Source: Oscillospiraceae bacterium (lineage in GTDB: Bacteria > Bacillota > Clostridia > Oscillospirales > CAG-272). Taken from it: DNA of 43,242 nucleotides. A model generated the notes under the pieces. The model was not told the origin of the DNA and ran no database searches. It saw nothing but the letters and a program-made list of their open reading frames with translations. Within the stretch, counting starts at the first letter, position 1; every line of letters starts with the position of its first letter. The position numbers and the translations under genes were made by a program. Of the stretch, positions 1 to 9,582 are shown piece after piece. The stretch is from contig SVUJ01000015.1 of assembly GCA_015063305.1 (NCBI GenBank), positions 1 to 43,242 of the forward strand, given 5' to 3'.

Positions 1-132
1 ATAATCAAGTTTCTCCAAATATAGGTGATTTAGACTCTTCTGCAAATTTTCATAAACGACGAGATTACGACTGTCGACCCATTTGGCATTTCTTCGTGTA
101 TAAACTTCTCCATTGTATTCAAGCGTATCCAA
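1..132 (-). CDS. Hypothetical protein, partial (runs off the left edge)
   Basis: An open frame on the minus strand runs from a TTG codon at 132 to the window edge. A good Shine-Dalgarno sequence, GGAGGTGG, lies about 10 bases upstream and decides this start; no in-frame ATG is available nearby. The 44 visible residues are polar (they begin LDTLEYNGEVYTRR) and show no motif I recognise. It follows a deformylase-like fragment and an unknown gene on the same strand, so it may be the last gene of that small unit. It could also be part of a degraded region. Confidence 0.4.
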   Translation of the reverse strand, partial: MDTLEYNGEVYTRRNAKWVDSRNLVVYENLQKSLNHLYLEKLDY

Positions 133-175
133 TTCGTATCCACCTCCAACAAACTACTAGAATTCACTCATGCTT

Positions 176-235
176 TCATTGCGACCTCCGACTCCCTGCA
201 AGGAATATCGGATCATGCATGAGTTCTTTAATCAT
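176..235 (-). pseudogene. Peptide deformylase-like N-terminal remnant
   Basis: A 19-residue frame begins with an ATG overlapping the stop of the upstream gene by eight bases. Its first residues, MIKELMHDPIFLA, closely resemble the start of the deformylase-like proteins of Clostridia, which begin with a DPIFL motif. The resemblance then breaks off and a TGA follows after GSRRSQ. No catalytic motif (GxGLAA, EGCLS or HExDH) follows in any frame before the edge. I read it as the 5' end of a deleted or frameshifted deformylase-like gene. The match is from memory and is short. Confidence 0.5.
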
Positions 236-854
236 CGGTTTCCTCATTATTCGTACCCCAAGGATAAGATGTTTTTCCTTTTTGAATCTCTGTTGCTATT
301 ACTGCTTCAATATTATCAATAATAAATCTTTGAGCTTCCTCTGTGAAATATATTACAGGAGTACGTCTTCCGTAATTATCCCAGTCAGCTAAAACAAGAC
401 CGATTGCCTCGCCCTCATCAGTAGGAAAACGCTTGATTTTTCCGTCTTCCCATTCTCTGTACTCTATCATTCCAATATTTAACAACCACTGCGTTATTTT
501 TCGATACGATAGTTTTTCGATTTTCTTTTGCTCAATATCCTCTCGTACCAACCAATTTATTTTTCTCGCTACTGCCGTTGCAGAAAGCGGATTGGGAGAA
601 TATCCAAAATCCTTAAGTTGTTCTTGTGTAATTGTGAACGGAAGACGTTCCGGTTTGTTTTCTTTGGGTGATTTTCGGCGCTCTCTGTCAATCTCTTTTT
701 GAAGAATTCCTGAAACATAGAAAAAGCATCTTGATAGGCGAACGTTATTAGCAATATCATCTTCAGGAATCGGCGTATCATCCAAAGGATTGATACCGTT
801 TGCCAATCTGTCTATAAAGGATTTTGCGTATTCGATCTTTTCAAGCTCTGTCAT
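228..854 (-). CDS. Conserved hypothetical protein of Clostridia
   Basis: This 208-residue soluble protein has an N-terminal stretch of the type ANGINPLDDTPIPEDD followed by NNVRLSRCFFYVSGIL, a pattern I recall in hypothetical proteins common in Clostridia. The middle part (about residues 70-150, with ITQEQLKDFGYS and YRKITQWLLNIGMIEYRE) has the look of a winged-helix fold, which would suggest DNA or RNA binding, but no known function can be assigned. A ribosome site (AAAGGAAG) lies before the ATG. Its stop overlaps the deformylase-like remnant, so the two may once have been translationally coupled. Confidence 0.75.
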   Translation of the reverse strand: MTELEKIEYAKSFIDRLANGINPLDDTPIPEDDIANNVRLSRCFFYVSGILQKEIDRERRKSPKENKPERLPFTITQEQLKDFGYSPNPLSATAVARKINWLVREDIEQKKIEKLSYRKITQWLLNIGMIEYREWEDGKIKRFPTDEGEAIGLVLADWDNYGRRTPVIYFTEEAQRFIIDNIEAVIATEIQKGKTSYPWGTNNEETDD

Positions 855-933
855 TCTTCTAACTTCCTTTCTTCTTGTAAAACTTTCTTTTGCTCCGATT
901 TGAGATATCTAAAACTATAAAAACAAACAGCTT

Positions 934-1443
934 TTATTCAGCATCTTTTTCCTTTTTATGATAACGCAGACAGCACATATCGTCGCCCTTTGCGATACAC
1001 TTGGGCAGATCAAGCACACTGCCGTAGCACTCGCCTATACCGTGGTCGCCGCACATAGCGATATCACAAAGCATAGCTATCTCCTCGTCGGAGCAGCCCG
1101 CCTTTTGCCAAGCCTTAACGAGCGGACAGTAATGAAAATCGATAGAAAGCTTGTCATCGGTTGATTCAAGTATCTTCATTTCAAAAACAAACTGCGCGGG
1201 CTTGGTGAAAAGAGTTTTGCGAAGTCCCTTAAGACTGTCTGTATTTCCCTTCTTTACAAGCTCAGCACCCTGTGAAAGACCGCATCTCTTTACCGCATCG
1301 CTTCCAAAATCTCTGGGGTCAAGTCCTCTTTTCTTTGCCTCGTCGCAAAGCAGATATAGCCAAAAAGCTCTGTGCTCAAGCTGTGCGCGGATAGCCTGTA
1401 AAAGGGCGTTTTTGTACTTGGGGTCGTTCTTTACGTTACTCAT
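934..1443 (-). CDS. L-2-amino-thiazoline-4-carboxylate hydrolase family protein
   Basis: This 169-residue protein matches the ATC-hydrolase family found widely in anaerobic Clostridia, named after an enzyme that opens the thiazoline ring on the way to cysteine. Visible family marks are the aromatic-rich N-terminal helix (HRAFWLYLLCDEAKKRG), the central FHYCPLVKAWQKAGCSDEE segment, and the C-terminal CDIAMCGDHGIGE with a terminal MCCLRYHKK. Family members are 150-250 residues. The cellular substrate of most members is unknown, so the enzyme name should not be taken literally. It has its own promoter. Its last 14 codons and stop recur at 25484-25528. Confidence 0.75.
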   Translation of the reverse strand: MSNVKNDPKYKNALLQAIRAQLEHRAFWLYLLCDEAKKRGLDPRDFGSDAVKRCGLSQGAELVKKGNTDSLKGLRKTLFTKPAQFVFEMKILESTDDKLSIDFHYCPLVKAWQKAGCSDEEIAMLCDIAMCGDHGIGECYGSVLDLPKCIAKGDDMCCLRYHKKEKDAE

Positions 1444-1475
1444 ATCAATTCTCCTTTAAACGTCTTTATACAAAT

Positions 1476-1505
1476 ATTGTAACAGATAATGTGGCTTGCC
1501 GTCAA
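1476..1505 (-). promoter_or_regulatory. Sigma-A type promoter of the ATC-hydrolase-family gene
   Basis: On the minus strand a TTGACG box and a TACAAT box are separated by 18 bases. An AAAGGAGA ribosome site then precedes the ATG at 1443. Both boxes are close to consensus and the distance to the gene is short. Confidence 0.65.
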
Positions 1506-1582
1506 TATCCTTTTTTCTCTTTCGAATAGATCTCTATTTAGTCCAATATACTATATTACAAATAATTTTATAGGTAGGATTT

Positions 1583-2107
1583 ATGAAACAATCAATAGGG
1601 CTCTGGCAACTGATAGGCTTTGCCGTTACCTCTCTTGGGGGAACGATTTTACATTTTCTATACGATTGGCTTGGAGAGGCAGTTTGGATCGCTCCCTTTT
1701 CGGGGGTAAATGAGTCAACTTGGGAGCATATGAAGCTCCTCTTTTGGCCGATGCTTCTTTTTGCTATAGCGCAAAGCTTTTTCTTCGGTGACCGTAAGGA
1801 TTTTTGGTGTGTCAAGCTCCGCGGCACACTTCTCGGACTTGCGATGATCCCCGTTCTCTTTTACACCTACAACGGCGTGATAGGCAAGTCGCCGGATTGG
1901 CTCAACATCGCTATCTTCTTTGTTTCTGCCGCGATAGCGTACATTTACGAAACACGGCTCTTTAATTCCGAAAAGCTGCGTTGCAGGTCGCCAAAATCAG
2001 CCATTACCGCGCTTTGTGTAATCGCCCTACTCTTTGTACTTTTCACATTCAAAACGCCCGCGCTTGGCATTTTTAAAGACCCTTTGACCGGCACTTACGG
2101 AATATAA
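1583..2107 (+). CDS. DUF6512 family integral membrane protein
   Basis: A 174-residue protein with about five hydrophobic segments. The N-terminal pattern matches the DUF6512 family of Firmicutes: a glycine-rich first helix, then an FSGVNESTWEHMKLLFWPML motif with conserved acidic and histidine residues at the membrane boundary. No function is known. The ATG is preceded by AGGATTT, a weak ribosome site. It is transcribed away from the ATC-hydrolase-family gene, with a shared 139-bp upstream region, and ends at a hairpin terminator. I see no functional link with its neighbours. Confidence 0.75.
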   Translation: MKQSIGLWQLIGFAVTSLGGTILHFLYDWLGEAVWIAPFSGVNESTWEHMKLLFWPMLLFAIAQSFFFGDRKDFWCVKLRGTLLGLAMIPVLFYTYNGVIGKSPDWLNIAIFFVSAAIAYIYETRLFNSEKLRCRSPKSAITALCVIALLFVLFTFKTPALGIFKDPLTGTYGI

Positions 2108-2110
2108 GCA

Positions 2111-2140
2111 AAAGAGGCTTCGCATTAGCGCAGCCTCTTT
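2111..2140. terminator. Bidirectional hairpin terminator
   Basis: AAAGAGGCT and AGCCTCTTT form a 9-bp stem with a 12-base loop between two convergent units. T-rich sequence follows on the plus side and a short TTTT on the minus side. It can end both the DUF6512 gene and the long methylaspartate operon. Confidence 0.65.
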
Positions 2141-2161
2141 ACCTTTTACTTTAACATTTAT

Positions 2162-3424
2162 TTAATTCTCAAAAGTCGCCTTCTTTGCCTTATACAATGC
2201 AATAATACGGTTCATTTCGTTGTGAACGATCATATATCCCTCGTCCACTCCCATACCGGGCTTTGCAAGGATCTGTGTCGGCTGAGTTGCCATGGCACAG
2301 TGAACACATACCTGCGCGGAACGGTCGGTTTCGTTGCAGGTTCCGCCCTGATATGCGCCTATGCCCTTCTCCTTACAATAAAGAACTGCCTCGATAGTAT
2401 TGTTTATACCGCCGAGATCGGGGGTCTTTATCTGTATCATATGACCTGCCTTGTTATCGGCAAAGAGCTTGATATCCTCAAGGGTATTGCACCACTCATC
2501 AGCAACCAGCTCAACGTCGCAATTACGTCTGTCAAGCTCTGCAGTAAGCGCGGAGAGCGCCTCTATCTGTGCCTCTCTGGTGCTGTCGCAGTCCATCGGA
2601 CCCTCTATACGGAGCTTGAACGGCTTTGCTATCTCGCCAAGCTTCTCTATATAATCTGCCATAGCGACATAATTGTTGTTTCCGAAAACCGCTCCGATAG
2701 TTCCATAAACGTCTATATGCATAACGGGCATATATTCCGAAGATGCTCGATTATTAATTATTCGGTCACGAAGCCATGCTACATAATCCGCGAGAAGCTC
2801 TCCGTTCTCACCGAGCTTAGTACCAACGTGGTTAATGAGCGCGTGCGGAAGCACCTGTGCGCCCTTAATTATCATCTTATCGGAATTATCGTATCTGTCA
2901 TCGCCGGACTGAGTAAAGATCGGTATGGGAGATTCAGACACAGAGCAATCATACTCCTTAGCAACCACCTCACACATCATTTTGCCCGTAGACTTTGCAA
3001 CCGCGTCAAGGATAGCCTGCGACACTCCGTAACGAATTGCGGTATGAAGTCGTTTACCTTCAACCTGAATATCCTCCATCATCTTGCACAGCTCTCGGAA
3101 ATTATCTGCCTCTTTGCCAACAAGCTCGGGCTTTATATATTTCTCGATAACCGGTATAAAATCCTCCGCAAGGAAGAGCGGGTCTCGGCCGCCTGCTCCC
3201 GAATACTGAACCGCCGCGCAGTCACCGTACGCCACCTGTCCGTCCTCAAGAACGATCATTACCGAGATAGACTCACCCGCCTGACGAACCGAACGAAATC
3301 CCTCGGTAACGGGCTCTCCTATGTAAAACATGCCGTCATGTCCGGCTCCGCGCTTGATAGCTCTCTGGTCGTCAAAATAAAATCCCGTACGTCCGGCAGA
3401 GCAGACAACATTAACTATTTTCAT
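2162..3424 (-). CDS. mal: Methylaspartate ammonia-lyase
   Basis: This enzyme eliminates ammonia from (2S,3S)-3-methylaspartate to give mesaconate, the second step of glutamate fermentation by the methylaspartate route. It is a cytoplasmic member of the enolase superfamily, 420 residues here against 413 in Clostridium tetanomorphum. Key residues are in place: His194 in PHALINH, metal ligands Asp238 in HIDVYG, Glu274 in RIEGPMD and Asp309 in VADEW, and catalytic Lys333 in IKTPDLGG. It is the last gene of the leftward operon, 19 bases after glmE, and a terminator hairpin follows. The identification is secure. Confidence 0.96.
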   Translation of the reverse strand: MKIVNVVCSAGRTGFYFDDQRAIKRGAGHDGMFYIGEPVTEGFRSVRQAGESISVMIVLEDGQVAYGDCAAVQYSGAGGRDPLFLAEDFIPVIEKYIKPELVGKEADNFRELCKMMEDIQVEGKRLHTAIRYGVSQAILDAVAKSTGKMMCEVVAKEYDCSVSESPIPIFTQSGDDRYDNSDKMIIKGAQVLPHALINHVGTKLGENGELLADYVAWLRDRIINNRASSEYMPVMHIDVYGTIGAVFGNNNYVAMADYIEKLGEIAKPFKLRIEGPMDCDSTREAQIEALSALTAELDRRNCDVELVADEWCNTLEDIKLFADNKAGHMIQIKTPDLGGINNTIEAVLYCKEKGIGAYQGGTCNETDRSAQVCVHCAMATQPTQILAKPGMGVDEGYMIVHNEMNRIIALYKAKKATFEN

Positions 3425-3443
3425 TATTATGCACCCCTTATGA

Positions 3444-4895
3444 TCAATATTTCGGGCGACCTACAAGTCTGCCCTTTCCAATAGCGTAAACGTCATCAAC
3501 TACCATCTGGAAGGATGCCTTACGCCCTTCTTTTGCCGCGCGCTCTTCTATCTTCTGTCTATGGAAATCGGAGATCTCCTTGGAGAAAGGAATATTTCCG
3601 CGCTCAAGAATTCGTACAGCTCCGTTATTATCGCGGCAAGGGAGCATAAGTCCCGCGTTTGCGCGGCAAGGCGCGAACGGAATATCTATAACTCCTGCCT
3701 CAACTCCACGGCATGCGCCGACCGCAATATCTCCCTGTCCCAATTCGAAGCATTTATCAACGATCGCGCGAGTTTCCTGACGAATGATCTCCTTCTCTAT
3801 CTCAAGGCTCTCGTTCTCGAAAGTCTGATCGTAGAGCATATTTACTACCTGTTTGGTGCAGCGAAGTCCCTGTGCATTAGCTTCCATAGTGGGGATACCA
3901 ACTGCTTCGTGAGGAGTTTTTACTATTACCTTAGTTGCCTTGGAAAGAGCGGCAATAAGGCTACCGAAGGAAATAACACCAAACGCCATAGCTTCATCCG
4001 CAGGGAAACCGCCCATCCACTGGTGCAGGACAGTGGTTACCTCTACGTCGTTGTATCCGTACTTTTTGAGATACTCGTCGGTAAGCTCCTCAAGAGTTCT
4101 GATAGCCGCAACATCCTGTACGAGATTTCCGCACTGACCGTATCCGACCGTGATATTCTTAACTCCCTGCTCTGCGGCAAGAAGCGCCTCGATAATAGCT
4201 ACCGAGTGTGAAATACAGGGAGGAACGAGGGTTCCCGTAAGAGGACCAAAGGGCTCTCGGTTAATAGATACTCCCATCTCCTCGTAAAGACCAACAAGTC
4301 TGTCGGTATACTGCCAATCGCGTATAGTACGCTCCATAGGGATATTTTTGCAATAGGGGAGATTGTAAGAGATACCTCCGCCCTCATAGCTGGTAAAGCC
4401 TCCTGCAAGAGTGATCTCGGTGAGAAGTCTTGCATCGGGTGTTCCGTGACGCACCTGCATAGGAACATTCACGCTTTCGATCACCTTTCGGCAATTTGCT
4501 ACGCCGTGATTGACTGCGGGAAAACCGTTGAGCATTGCTCTGCCAAGGCGGATAGATTCGGAAATTCCGTTCTCAGCCTCCTCGTATCTGTTCTGACGGG
4601 TATAACTGTCAATAGTAGAAGGAAGCAGATCTGCCTCACCGTGCTTCTCAAGATACTGCATCAACTTTATATGCTCCTCCAGCACGGGTACTCCCGCACG
4701 TGGCTGAACAAGAGTACGTCCGTCACGTTTAGCATCGAGCAGCTTTTGCGAGAACTTTCTCGCCTCCGGCATAGCCTTATGATATGCCACAGCCTCCTCT
4801 ATGTCTACATCCTTACCGGTATGCCACTGACCAAGAACTTCCTCACGTTGCTTATAAAAAGCCTCGTCACTTAAACGCTTATTTTGAATATCCAT
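3444..4895 (-). CDS. glmE: Methylaspartate mutase, epsilon (E) subunit
   Basis: This is the large catalytic subunit of adenosylcobalamin-dependent glutamate mutase, which rearranges L-glutamate to 3-methylaspartate. From the ATG at 4895 the protein is 483 residues, the length of the Clostridium cochlearium enzyme. Its numbering then matches that enzyme: Arg66, Arg100 and Arg149 of the substrate-binding arginine claw, with Glu171, Tyr177 and Tyr181. That agreement and an AAAGGAG site 10 bases upstream decide the start over an upstream in-frame TTG at 4904. The gene overlaps glmL by 17 bases and works with glmS as an S2E2 complex. Confidence 0.97.
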   Translation of the reverse strand: MDIQNKRLSDEAFYKQREEVLGQWHTGKDVDIEEAVAYHKAMPEARKFSQKLLDAKRDGRTLVQPRAGVPVLEEHIKLMQYLEKHGEADLLPSTIDSYTRQNRYEEAENGISESIRLGRAMLNGFPAVNHGVANCRKVIESVNVPMQVRHGTPDARLLTEITLAGGFTSYEGGGISYNLPYCKNIPMERTIRDWQYTDRLVGLYEEMGVSINREPFGPLTGTLVPPCISHSVAIIEALLAAEQGVKNITVGYGQCGNLVQDVAAIRTLEELTDEYLKKYGYNDVEVTTVLHQWMGGFPADEAMAFGVISFGSLIAALSKATKVIVKTPHEAVGIPTMEANAQGLRCTKQVVNMLYDQTFENESLEIEKEIIRQETRAIVDKCFELGQGDIAVGACRGVEAGVIDIPFAPCRANAGLMLPCRDNNGAVRILERGNIPFSKEISDFHRQKIEERAAKEGRKASFQMVVDDVYAIGKGRLVGRPKY

Positions 4896-6270
4896 GATAC
4901 TCAAGCTCCTTTTTCATTATTCTGAGTGCCGCCTCAGGGTAATGGTATGAGAGTAATCCCATAGCGGCCAAAATATATTTTCTATCAACTAATATCTCTG
5001 CCTCTTTCGGGCGAAGAGATTCGGGGTGAGAGGGAGAATAGCGTGCAGCTGCTGCTATCTCTGCCGTTCTTCTCGTATGTATCAGGCTGCCTCCCGTAAC
5101 AACGATCTTCCTTACACGTGTCAGATCCTTCCCCTCCTGGACAAAGGTCTGACCCATCATAGTATAGGTTTCGTATATAGTTCCGGCATGCCTCGTTACA
5201 GCTTCCTCGATAGCCGAGGACGCGAGAGCAAAATCCAACGCCTCAAGCTCGGCGTCACCGTTCGGCACTCGTTCCTTGTCCTTCACAAGCTCGTCAACAA
5301 GCGCGAGCACGCGTTCCTCGGAAAGTTCCGAGAGTGCCGCGATCTTGCGCACACCCGCCGCATCGATTATGCCCCGGACGCTGTACCTCATACCGATATC
5401 GCCCTCGACCGTACGCTTTGCATACGGTTCGGGAATGCCCTTATACACGGTATTCATATGCTCGGGCATACCGTCGGCTATTGAATATATATCGGTCGTA
5501 GCGCCGCCTACATCGACCGCAATAAGGTCTCCGATGCCGAGCTCATCACCCTGACCCTTTGCGAGCAGCTCCACAGCTGCAAGAACCGCAGATGGGGTGG
5601 GCATCATAATATCTGAAAGCAATTCAGACGCGCGGCTGAGCCCTTTAGCTTGTACTATACGGTTTAAAAATATCTCGCGTATCTTCTTTTGTGTTGCCTC
5701 GATTTGAAGAGCTCCGAATTTAGGCATTACGTTGGGACACACATAGACCTCGTGTCCTGTCAGTATGCGTTCGCACTCACGCGCGGCAACACGGTTTCCC
5801 GCGATGATTATAGGGAACGTTGGTTCCAACTTGGATATCATCTTCGCGTTATGAAGTATACACTCTGTATTTCCGCCGTCAGTACCGCCCACAAGCAATA
5901 ATATGTCGGGAGATTTTTCCCTTATCTCACAGATATCTTCTTCTGTCAGCTGAAAGGCATAGACTCCGACGACCTTTGCCCCCGCGCCAAGACTGGCAAG
6001 CTTTGCCGCCTCACCCGTAAGCTCGGGCACGAGTCCGCTTGTTATCATCCTCAACCCGCCTGCGGCAGATGAGCAGGCATAACTCGCCTCATACTCGATC
6101 TTCCCTATTTTCTTTTCAAGCAGGTCAAGCGCTGCGCAAAGCCCCTCATTGATATCTGTTTCAACCGTGGTAAATGCCGCCGCAGTACCAAGTATCTCCT
6201 CCGAGTCAACGTCGACCGCGGTGAGCTTGGTATATGTACTGCCGAAATCTACCAACAAAACATTTTTCAC
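4879..6270 (-). CDS. glmL: Methylaspartate mutase accessory protein GlmL (reactivase)
   Basis: This 463-residue protein belongs to the MutL/GlmL family of the actin-like ATPase fold. It is thought to reactivate the B12 mutase by exchanging damaged cobalamin. The N-terminal [13 protein letters not shown] is the phosphate-1 motif; [10 protein letters not shown] and [12 protein letters not shown] form further nucleotide-binding loops, and VTGGSLIH lies near the C-terminus. The start is GTG at 6270, sharing GTGA with the glmS stop, which implies translational coupling. Genes for S, L and E lie in that order, as in known glutamate mutase operons. Confidence 0.95.
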   Translation of the reverse strand: MKNVLLVDFGSTYTKLTAVDVDSEEILGTAAAFTTVETDINEGLCAALDLLEKKIGKIEYEASYACSSAAGGLRMITSGLVPELTGEAAKLASLGAGAKVVGVYAFQLTEEDICEIREKSPDILLLVGGTDGGNTECILHNAKMISKLEPTFPIIIAGNRVAARECERILTGHEVYVCPNVMPKFGALQIEATQKKIREIFLNRIVQAKGLSRASELLSDIMMPTPSAVLAAVELLAKGQGDELGIGDLIAVDVGGATTDIYSIADGMPEHMNTVYKGIPEPYAKRTVEGDIGMRYSVRGIIDAAGVRKIAALSELSEERVLALVDELVKDKERVPNGDAELEALDFALASSAIEEAVTRHAGTIYETYTMMGQTFVQEGKDLTRVRKIVVTGGSLIHTRRTAEIAAAARYSPSHPESLRPKEAEILVDRKYILAAMGLLSYHYPEAALRIMKKELEYHGYSK

Positions 6271-6701
6271 TCTTCGTTACCGTCCATATTCAAAAGTTCA
6301 CGCAGAGCCTCTATGGTAGTCTCGGGCGTAGTTCCCGGAGGGAACGCGCGGTCAAAGCCCATTGCCTTGAAGCGAGCCTCAACCTCATCAAACTTCTGTT
6401 TGCCTATAACTATGTTTCCACCCACTACAAGCGGAATTCCCTTGAGTCCCGCCTCGTCGCACTTCTCGCGCAATCCGCGGCAGTCAAGCTCGCCCTGTCC
6501 GTACAGAGAGGAAACTACTATCGCATCTGCGTTTGACTCAATAGCGGCTGCGATATACTCCTCCTGAGCGACCATAACCCCAAGATTTACCACCTCAAAG
6601 CCTGCCTGTGTGAAAGCGTGATACAGTATCTTGTTACCGACCGCATGAACGTCAGCGCCGATAACGCCTATCACCAATACCTTTTTCTTTTTGCTTTCCA
6701 T
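6267..6701 (-). CDS. glmS: Methylaspartate mutase, sigma (S) subunit
   Basis: This is the small cobalamin-binding subunit of glutamate mutase, 144 residues. The base-off/His-on signature DxHxxG is visible as DVHAVG, with His19 the expected lower ligand to cobalt. SSLYGQGE and [11 protein letters not shown] are the other loops that hold the nucleotide tail. It is a Rossmann-like domain that assembles with GlmE. The gene lies 17 bases downstream of the mesaconase beta gene and overlaps glmL by four bases. I see no cobalamin riboswitch in front of the operon. Confidence 0.96.
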   Translation of the reverse strand: MESKKKKVLVIGVIGADVHAVGNKILYHAFTQAGFEVVNLGVMVAQEEYIAAAIESNADAIVVSSLYGQGELDCRGLREKCDEAGLKGIPLVVGGNIVIGKQKFDEVEARFKAMGFDRAFPPGTTPETTIEALRELLNMDGNEE

Positions 6702-6718
6702 TATAAAACCCCTCTTTA

Positions 6719-7276
6719 TTATTCCAACGACTTAAGGTACTCTGCTCTACCGGTTTCGTAGAGATTATTTCCCTGTGAATCAATAATCACGATAACAGGA
6801 AAATCTTCGACCTCAAGACGTCTGATTGCCTCTGCGCCGAGGTCGTCATAAGCGACCACCTCTGCTTTTTTGATGCACTTACTTAACAGAGCGCCGCAAC
6901 CGCCGATCGCGCCGAAATAAACTGCACCGTGCTCCTTCATAGCAGCTATTACCTCAGGTCCGCGCTTACCCTTACCTATCATACCGGTAAGTCCCTCGGC
7001 AATGAGTGTGGGGCTGTAAGCATCCATACGGTAGGATGTTGTAGGTCCTGCCGATCCAATCGCCTGTCCCGGCTTTGCGGGAGTAGGGCCTACGAAATAT
7101 ATGACGGTATCCTTCATATCTATCGGAAGCTCCTTATCAGACCAGACCAGCTCACACAATCTTTTGTGCGCGGCATCACGCGCGGTATATATCACTCCGG
7201 ATATAAGACAGCTGTCCCCCGCCCTCAATTGCTTTGCCACCTCGCGGGTAAGAGGTGCGGTTATTGAAATTGCCAT
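6719..7276 (-). CDS. Mesaconase (class I fumarase-like), beta subunit
   Basis: A 185-residue match to the C-terminal domain of class I iron-sulfur fumarases and tartrate dehydratases. Characteristic segments are [36 protein letters not shown] with the substrate-binding loop, and [13 protein letters not shown]. In this operon it most likely forms mesaconase with the gene before it, hydrating mesaconate to (S)-citramalate. The ATG overlaps the alpha stop as TAATG, as expected for a fixed-ratio pair. A role as plain fumarase or tartrate dehydratase cannot be excluded by sequence, but the neighbours argue against it. Confidence 0.88.
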   Translation of the reverse strand: MAISITAPLTREVAKQLRAGDSCLISGVIYTARDAAHKRLCELVWSDKELPIDMKDTVIYFVGPTPAKPGQAIGSAGPTTSYRMDAYSPTLIAEGLTGMIGKGKRGPEVIAAMKEHGAVYFGAIGGCGALLSKCIKKAEVVAYDDLGAEAIRRLEVEDFPVIVIIDSQGNNLYETGRAEYLKSLE

Positions 7277-8115
7277 TATATGACCTCCGTTTTATGTCTT
7301 GTTACGTGACAGTTAATATTGACCGCCACAGGTAATCCCGCGATATGAGTGGGATAAGTTTCTATATTTACCGCAAGCGCTGTGGTTCTTCCGCCAAATC
7401 CCTGCGGTCCTATTCCGAGCGAATTGATCTTTTGGAGCAGCTCCTGCTCAAGCTCAGAGTAGAATGGGTTGTCATTGTGCTTGTCAAGGGGTCTCAAAAG
7501 CGCCGCTTTTGCAAGGTAAGCCGCCTTATCAAAAGTACCGCCTATACCAACACCAACTACGATAGGAGGACAAGGATTAGGTCCTGCCTCCTCGACAGCC
7601 TTGATCACGAAGTTTCTGACTCCGTCGATGCCGTCCGAAGGACGGAGCATAGCGATCCTACTCATATTTTCGCTTCCAAAGCCCTTAGGAGCAACGGTTA
7701 TCTCGACCTTATCACCGGGTACTATATCATAATATATCATAGCGGGGGTATTGTCACCCGTATTGACTCTGTCAAGCGGATCGCGCACAACGCTCTTGCG
7801 AAGATACCCTTCGCCATAGCCTTGTCTTACGCCTTCGTTGATAGCGTCATAAAGATTACCGTCAATATGCACGTCCTGGCCTACCTTAAGGAAAACGCAA
7901 GCAACGCCCGTATCCTGACAAACAGGCTGATCGTTCTGATCGGCTATTTCGTAGTTCTCGATTATTCGATCCAGTATTTCCTTAGCCGCATCCCAGTTCT
8001 CGCAATCGCGGCAGTTACGTATGCACGATTTTACATCCTCGGTAAGGTGGCAGTTTGCATCAATGCACAGCTTTTTGACCGTTTGCGTAATAAGTGCAGC
8101 ACTTATTTCTCTCAT
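7276..8115 (-). CDS. Mesaconase (class I fumarase-like), alpha subunit
   Basis: This 279-residue protein is the [4Fe-4S] subunit of a two-subunit class I fumarase-type hydro-lyase. Cysteines expected to hold the cluster are in PVCQDTGVACVF, NPCPPIVVGVGIGG and VNINCHVTRH. GFGGRTTALAVNIETYPTHIA is a family hallmark. With the beta subunit it should convert mesaconate to (S)-citramalate. It lies between the lyase alpha gene and the beta subunit gene. The oxygen-sensitive cluster fits an anaerobe. Confidence 0.9.
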   Translation of the reverse strand: MREISAALITQTVKKLCIDANCHLTEDVKSCIRNCRDCENWDAAKEILDRIIENYEIADQNDQPVCQDTGVACVFLKVGQDVHIDGNLYDAINEGVRQGYGEGYLRKSVVRDPLDRVNTGDNTPAMIYYDIVPGDKVEITVAPKGFGSENMSRIAMLRPSDGIDGVRNFVIKAVEEAGPNPCPPIVVGVGIGGTFDKAAYLAKAALLRPLDKHNDNPFYSELEQELLQKINSLGIGPQGFGGRTTALAVNIETYPTHIAGLPVAVNINCHVTRHKTEVI

Positions 8116-8175
8116 TTCTAATCATCTCCATTTGTTTATTTTTCTTAGTAGAAAACAAGCTCATAACAATATCTA

Positions 8176-9582
8176 TCACTTGTCCACACTATATATTCTA
8201 TCCAAAAGGTTACCTTCTCTGCCGATAACCTCAGCGACCACACGCTCTCCGCGCGTAAGCTCGTTAGGCTTGCCCGTGATACGTTCTGTCTTATCCTTAA
8301 GCTCAAAAATATCAACAATAGGCAATCCCGCAGCCTCCAGTCTTTCCTTAAGCTCTGCGTTTTTAGGATTGACCGCTATACCGCCCTGAGTGACAAGTAC
8401 GTCTATACTGTCGCCCGGGGTGGATATGCAGGTAACGCGGCCTGAAACGATGGGAAGTCTTGCGCGGAACATAGGCGCAATTATCATAGATAGCTTTGCC
8501 CCCGCAGCCGTATCGCTGTGACCGCCCGATCCTCCCATGATATATCCGTTGGAATCGGTATGAACGTTTACGTTAAAATCGGTATCGATCTCGGTCGCAC
8601 CGAGTATAACAACGTCAAGGCTATTTACAACGGCGCTCTTAGCGCCGGGAGAAGCATATTGCATTGCGGATATCTCTCTGTGTCTGGGATCGTTGCGGAT
8701 CGATTCCACCGCGCTAAGATCAAAGCACTGTACGTCCAACAATGTTTCAAAGCACCCCGCCTTGAGCATATCGACCATATAACCGGTGATACCTCCAAGA
8801 CCGAAGCTACCGCGAATATTCTTCTCAAGCATGATATCCTTCAAGAACTTTGCGGCTGCAAGAGATGCTCCTCCTGCCCCCGTCTGGAAGGAAAAGCCGT
8901 CCTTAAGGAGTCCCGACGCCTCAATTACCTTCGCCGCGTGAGCCGCCATTACAAGTCCCACAGGATCTCTTGTTATTTTTGTCGTACCCGATACGATGCC
9001 CTTGGGATCGCCTATAGCATCCACCTCTACCACGTAATCAACGTAGTCCTCGGATATCGAAAAGTCCGCAAGCGGATACGGCACGAGGTTGTCGGTGATC
9101 ACCACCACTCGCTTCGCATACATAGCATCCGCAAAGGCATATCCCAAGCTACCGCACGCGGATCTGCCGTATTTGCCCGAGCAGTTACCCATATTATCTG
9201 CGGTCGGAGCGGCTATAAACGCAACATCTATCTTCTCCCTGCCCTCGATTATGCTGTGAGGACGTCCGCCGTGCGTATAAAACTTAACAGGCTCTGCAAG
9301 CACTCCGCGAGAGATCTCTCTTCCCAAGCCTGCCCCCATATAGTCGGTAGAAATACCTGTTACCACTCCATTCTTTATATGTCCGATGAGCGGCGTGTGT
9401 ACGTCAAAGAGAGAGCTTGCATTTACCTTTATATCGCGTATACCAAGCGCGGCGATCTCTTCCATCACCATATTTAAAACGAAGTCACCGTTTCTCAGAT
9501 GGTGGTGAAATGACACCGTCATTCCGTCGCGAAGACCCGCTAGCTTGATCGCCTCTTTTATAGAGCTTACGATCTTATTCAA
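8176..9582 (-). CDS. citF: Citramalate/citrate lyase alpha subunit (CoA-transferase), N-terminally short
   Basis: The alpha subunit moves the acyl-carrier thioester from acetyl to citramalyl (or citryl). The 468 residues align with CitF from its conserved GLRDGMTVSFHHHLRNGD region through GGASLA, FGLGGITG, MQYASPGAKSA and GGSGGHSDTAAGAK to the C-terminus. The start is a TTG that shares TTGA with the citE stop, with a G-rich ribosome site just upstream. About 40 residues found at the N-terminus of enterobacterial CitF (about 510 residues) are missing. The mutase and mesaconase genes downstream make (S)-citramalate the likely substrate. Confidence 0.9.
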   Translation of the reverse strand: MNKIVSSIKEAIKLAGLRDGMTVSFHHHLRNGDFVLNMVMEEIAALGIRDIKVNASSLFDVHTPLIGHIKNGVVTGISTDYMGAGLGREISRGVLAEPVKFYTHGGRPHSIIEGREKIDVAFIAAPTADNMGNCSGKYGRSACGSLGYAFADAMYAKRVVVITDNLVPYPLADFSISEDYVDYVVEVDAIGDPKGIVSGTTKITRDPVGLVMAAHAAKVIEASGLLKDGFSFQTGAGGASLAAAKFLKDIMLEKNIRGSFGLGGITGYMVDMLKAGCFETLLDVQCFDLSAVESIRNDPRHREISAMQYASPGAKSAVVNSLDVVILGATEIDTDFNVNVHTDSNGYIMGGSGGHSDTAAGAKLSMIIAPMFRARLPIVSGRVTCISTPGDSIDVLVTQGGIAVNPKNAELKERLEAAGLPIVDIFELKDKTERITGKPNELTRGERVVAEVIGREGNLLDRIYSVDK

